64,000 nt of DNA, from NCBI RefSeq assembly GCF_900101295.1, contig NZ_FOIL01000003.1, positions 62,001 through 126,000 on the forward strand, read 5' to 3'. Below, piece by piece: positions 61,872 to 64,000 of this stretch; position 1 is the first letter of the stretch, and the number at the start of each line of letters is the position of its first letter. The position numbers were made by a program, and so were the translations under genes. The notes below the pieces were generated by a model, which did no database searches, was not told the DNA's origin, and was given only the letters and a program-made list of their open reading frames with translations. Source of the stretch: [Clostridium] aminophilum. GTDB lineage: Bacteria; Bacillota; Clostridia; Lachnospirales; Lachnospiraceae.

Positions 61872-64000
61872 ATGAAAGAGCTTGAGAAGACCTATAATCC
61901 GGCGGACATTGAGGAACGCCTTTACGAGAAATGGCTCAGAGGAAAATATTTCCACGCGGAAGTGGACAAGAGAAAGAAACCGTTTTCCATCGTGATGCCG
62001 CCGCCGAACATCACCGGCAAGCTTCACATGGGCCATGCGCTGGACAACACCATGCAGGACATCCTGATCCGTTACAAGAGAATGCAGGGTTACTCCGCAC
62101 TCTGGCAGCCGGGAACCGATCACGCGGCCATCGCGACCGAGGTTAAGGTTACCAACAAGCTTAAGGATGAGGGAATCGACAAGCAGGCGCTGGGCCGCGA
62201 GGGCTTTCTGGAGAAATGCTGGGACTGGAGAAAAGAGTACGGTACCACCATCATTTCCCAGCTTCACAAGCTCGGATCTTCCGCTGACTGGGACAGAGAG
62301 CGCTTCACCATGGATGAGGGCTGTAGCGAGGCGGTAAAGGAAGTATTCCTGCGCCTCTATGAGAAGGGATATATTTACAAGGGCTCCCGCATCATCAACT
62401 GGTGCCCGGTGTGCCAGACATCCATCTCCGATGCCGAGGTAGAGCACGAGGATCAGGACGGCTTCTTCTGGCACATCAATTATCCGATCGTGGGCGAGGA
62501 AGGCAGATTCGTTGAGATCGCGACAACCCGTCCGGAGACGCTTCTCGGCGATACCGCGGTTGCCGTAAACCCGGAGGACGAGAGATATCAGGATATCATC
62601 GGCAAAATGCTGAAGCTTCCGCTGACCGACCGTGAGATTCCGGTGATTGCGGACAGCTATGTAGACAAAGAATTCGGTACCGGCTGCGTAAAGATCACAC
62701 CGGCACACGATCCGAACGACTTCGAAGTCGGAAAGCGCCACAATCTCGCAGAGATCTGCATCCTGACCGATGACGCGAAGATCTCTGTTCCGGGCAAATA
62801 TTTCGGCATGGACCGCTATGAGGCGAGAAAGGCCATGGTCGAGGACCTGAAGGAAATGGGTCTTCTGGTGAAGGTTGTTCCGCACGCACACAACGTCGGA
62901 ACCCATGACCGCTGCCATACGACCGTAGAGCCGATGGTAAAGCCGCAGTGGTTCGTCAAGATGGACGAGATGGCAAAGCCGGCGATCGAGGCGATCAAGA
63001 CCGGAAAGCTCCGTTTTGTTCCGGAGAGTTATGGAAAGACCTATCTCCATTGGCTGGAGAACATCAAGGACTGGTGCATTTCCCGTCAGCTCTGGTGGGG
63101 ACACCGGATTCCGGCTTATTACTGCGAGGACTGCGGTGAGATGGTTGTGGCGAGAGAGATGCCGGCCGTATGCCCGAAGTGCGGAAAGAACCATTTCCGT
63201 CAGGACGAGGATACGCTGGACACCTGGTTCTCCTCCGCGCTCTGGCCGTTCTCCACACTGGGCTGGCCGCAGAAGACCGAGGAACTGGAATACTTCTATC
63301 CGACGGATGTTCTGGTAACCGGTTACGATATTATTTTCTTCTGGGTTATCCGAATGGTATTCTCCGGCATCGAGCAGACCGGAAAGGTTCCGTTCCACAC
63401 CGTTCTGATCCACGGCCTCGTCCGCGACAGTCAGGGTCGGAAGATGAGTAAATCTCTTGGCAACGGTATTGATCCGCTGGATGTCATCGAGAAATACGGC
63501 GCGGATGCGCTTCGTATGACGCTGATGACCGGAAATGCGCCGGGCAACGATATGCGTTTCTACTGGGAGAGAGTGGAGGCGAGCCGCAACTTTGCCAACA
63601 AGGTATGGAATGCGTCCCGCTTCATCATGATGAACATCGAGAAGGCCGGCGAGAAGGAAGTTTCGCTGGCGGACCTGACAATGGCAGACCGCTGGATCCT
63701 CTCCAAGATGAACACGCTGACAAAGGACGTTACCGAGAATCTGGACAAGTATGAGCTTGGCATCGCGCTGCAGAAGGTTCAGGATTTCATCTGGGAAGAG
63801 TTCTGCGACTGGTATATCGAGATGGTGAAGCCGCGTCTCTATGATGACAGCGACGAGACCAAAGCGGCGGCAATCTGGACGCTGAAGACGGTCCTGATCA
63901 ACGGCTTAAAACTTCTTCATCCGTTTATGCCGTTCATCACCGAGGAGATCTTCGACAATCTTCAGGAAGAAGAGGAGACCATCATGGTTTCCAGCTGGCC
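61872..64000 (+). CDS. valS: Valyl-tRNA synthetase, 3' end beyond the window
   Basis: The first 709 codons of a class I synthetase that charges tRNA-Val; the window ends inside the anticodon-binding region. The HIGH motif is [15 protein letters not shown] (about residues 43-57), the editing-domain signatures [14 protein letters not shown] and [16 protein letters not shown] are present, a zinc-type CPKCG pair is seen, and KMSKS is in [14 protein letters not shown] (about 524-537). The C-terminal coiled coil lies outside. ATG 61872 is 9 bases after AAGGAG. The reading frame is uninterrupted to the edge. Confidence 0.96.
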   Translation, partial: MKELEKTYNPADIEERLYEKWLRGKYFHAEVDKRKKPFSIVMPPPNITGKLHMGHALDNTMQDILIRYKRMQGYSALWQPGTDHAAIATEVKVTNKLKDEGIDKQALGREGFLEKCWDWRKEYGTTIISQLHKLGSSADWDRERFTMDEGCSEAVKEVFLRLYEKGYIYKGSRIINWCPVCQTSISDAEVEHEDQDGFFWHINYPIVGEEGRFVEIATTRPETLLGDTAVAVNPEDERYQDIIGKMLKLPLTDREIPVIADSYVDKEFGTGCVKITPAHDPNDFEVGKRHNLAEICILTDDAKISVPGKYFGMDRYEARKAMVEDLKEMGLLVKVVPHAHNVGTHDRCHTTVEPMVKPQWFVKMDEMAKPAIEAIKTGKLRFVPESYGKTYLHWLENIKDWCISRQLWWGHRIPAYYCEDCGEMVVAREMPAVCPKCGKNHFRQDEDTLDTWFSSALWPFSTLGWPQKTEELEYFYPTDVLVTGYDIIFFWVIRMVFSGIEQTGKVPFHTVLIHGLVRDSQGRKMSKSLGNGIDPLDVIEKYGADALRMTLMTGNAPGNDMRFYWERVEASRNFANKVWNASRFIMMNIEKAGEKEVSLADLTMADRWILSKMNTLTKDVTENLDKYELGIALQKVQDFIWEEFCDWYIEMVKPRLYDDSDETKAAAIWTLKTVLINGLKLLHPFMPFITEEIFDNLQEEEETIMVSSW

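Overview
The window looks like a chromosomal segment of an anaerobic Firmicute, most likely a Lachnospiraceae-type Clostridium relative. Evidence from the sequence: a clostridial division cluster without ftsA (mraY, murD, ftsW-type gene, divIB, ftsZ), strong AGGAGG-type ribosome binding sites, paired SH3/NlpC-P60 cell wall hydrolases, a UPF0371/DUF1846 protein, a YqeG-type HAD protein, and GC-rich core genes interrupted by clearly AT-rich accessory blocks. Both ends are cut: the left edge holds the tail of an ABC substrate-binding protein and the right edge holds valS without its 3' end.

Region 1 (1-29.2 kb) is core genome: a TrpXYZ-like ABC importer; two paralogous SH3-NlpC/P60 hydrolases, the second behind a long structured leader that may be a c-di-AMP riboswitch; DUF1846; a secreted transglutaminase-like protein; the peptidoglycan/division cluster ending in ftsZ; an SseB-like protein; coaX on the minus strand, divergent from prfC; a PepV-type dipeptidase; nrdR, yqeG, efp, an amidase, argS, a heterodimeric ABC exporter and a PHP phosphoesterase.

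Region 2 (29.4-39.4 kb) is a complete AT-rich type III-A CRISPR-Cas locus: cas6, cas10/csm1, csm2, csm3, csm4, csm5, a 13-repeat array, cas1, cas2, csm6. Cas10 keeps both its HD nuclease motif and the GGDD cyclase motif, and Csm6 keeps its CARF and HEPN motifs, so cyclic-oligoadenylate signalling should be possible. csm4 carries a -1 frameshift exactly at a T6A7 run, 30 codons before its expected C-terminus. The last repeat (cas1 side) is degenerate, which puts the leader on the csm5 side.

Region 3 (39.7-60.1 kb) is an exopolysaccharide/capsule island: initiating sugar phosphotransferase, LCP ligase, a secreted protein of unknown function, CpsB-type phosphatase, Wzz/BY-kinase pair, GT26 and GT4 glycosyltransferases, two pyruvyltransferase-family proteins, a Wzy-like polymerase, a nitroreductase-family protein, a Wzx flippase, a frameshifted AraC regulator, and on the minus strand gmd-fcl-manC for GDP-L-fucose. 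A compact structured RNA with a possible pseudoknot lies just before cpsB. The island is bracketed by two copies of a bipartite sequence (39439-39496 and 60056-60128).

Region 4 (58.7-64 kb) has a VanZ protein carrying YD-type repeats, a D-Ala-D-Ala carboxypeptidase with wall-binding repeats, and valS behind a structured leader. No tRNA, rRNA, insertion sequence or prophage was recognised.
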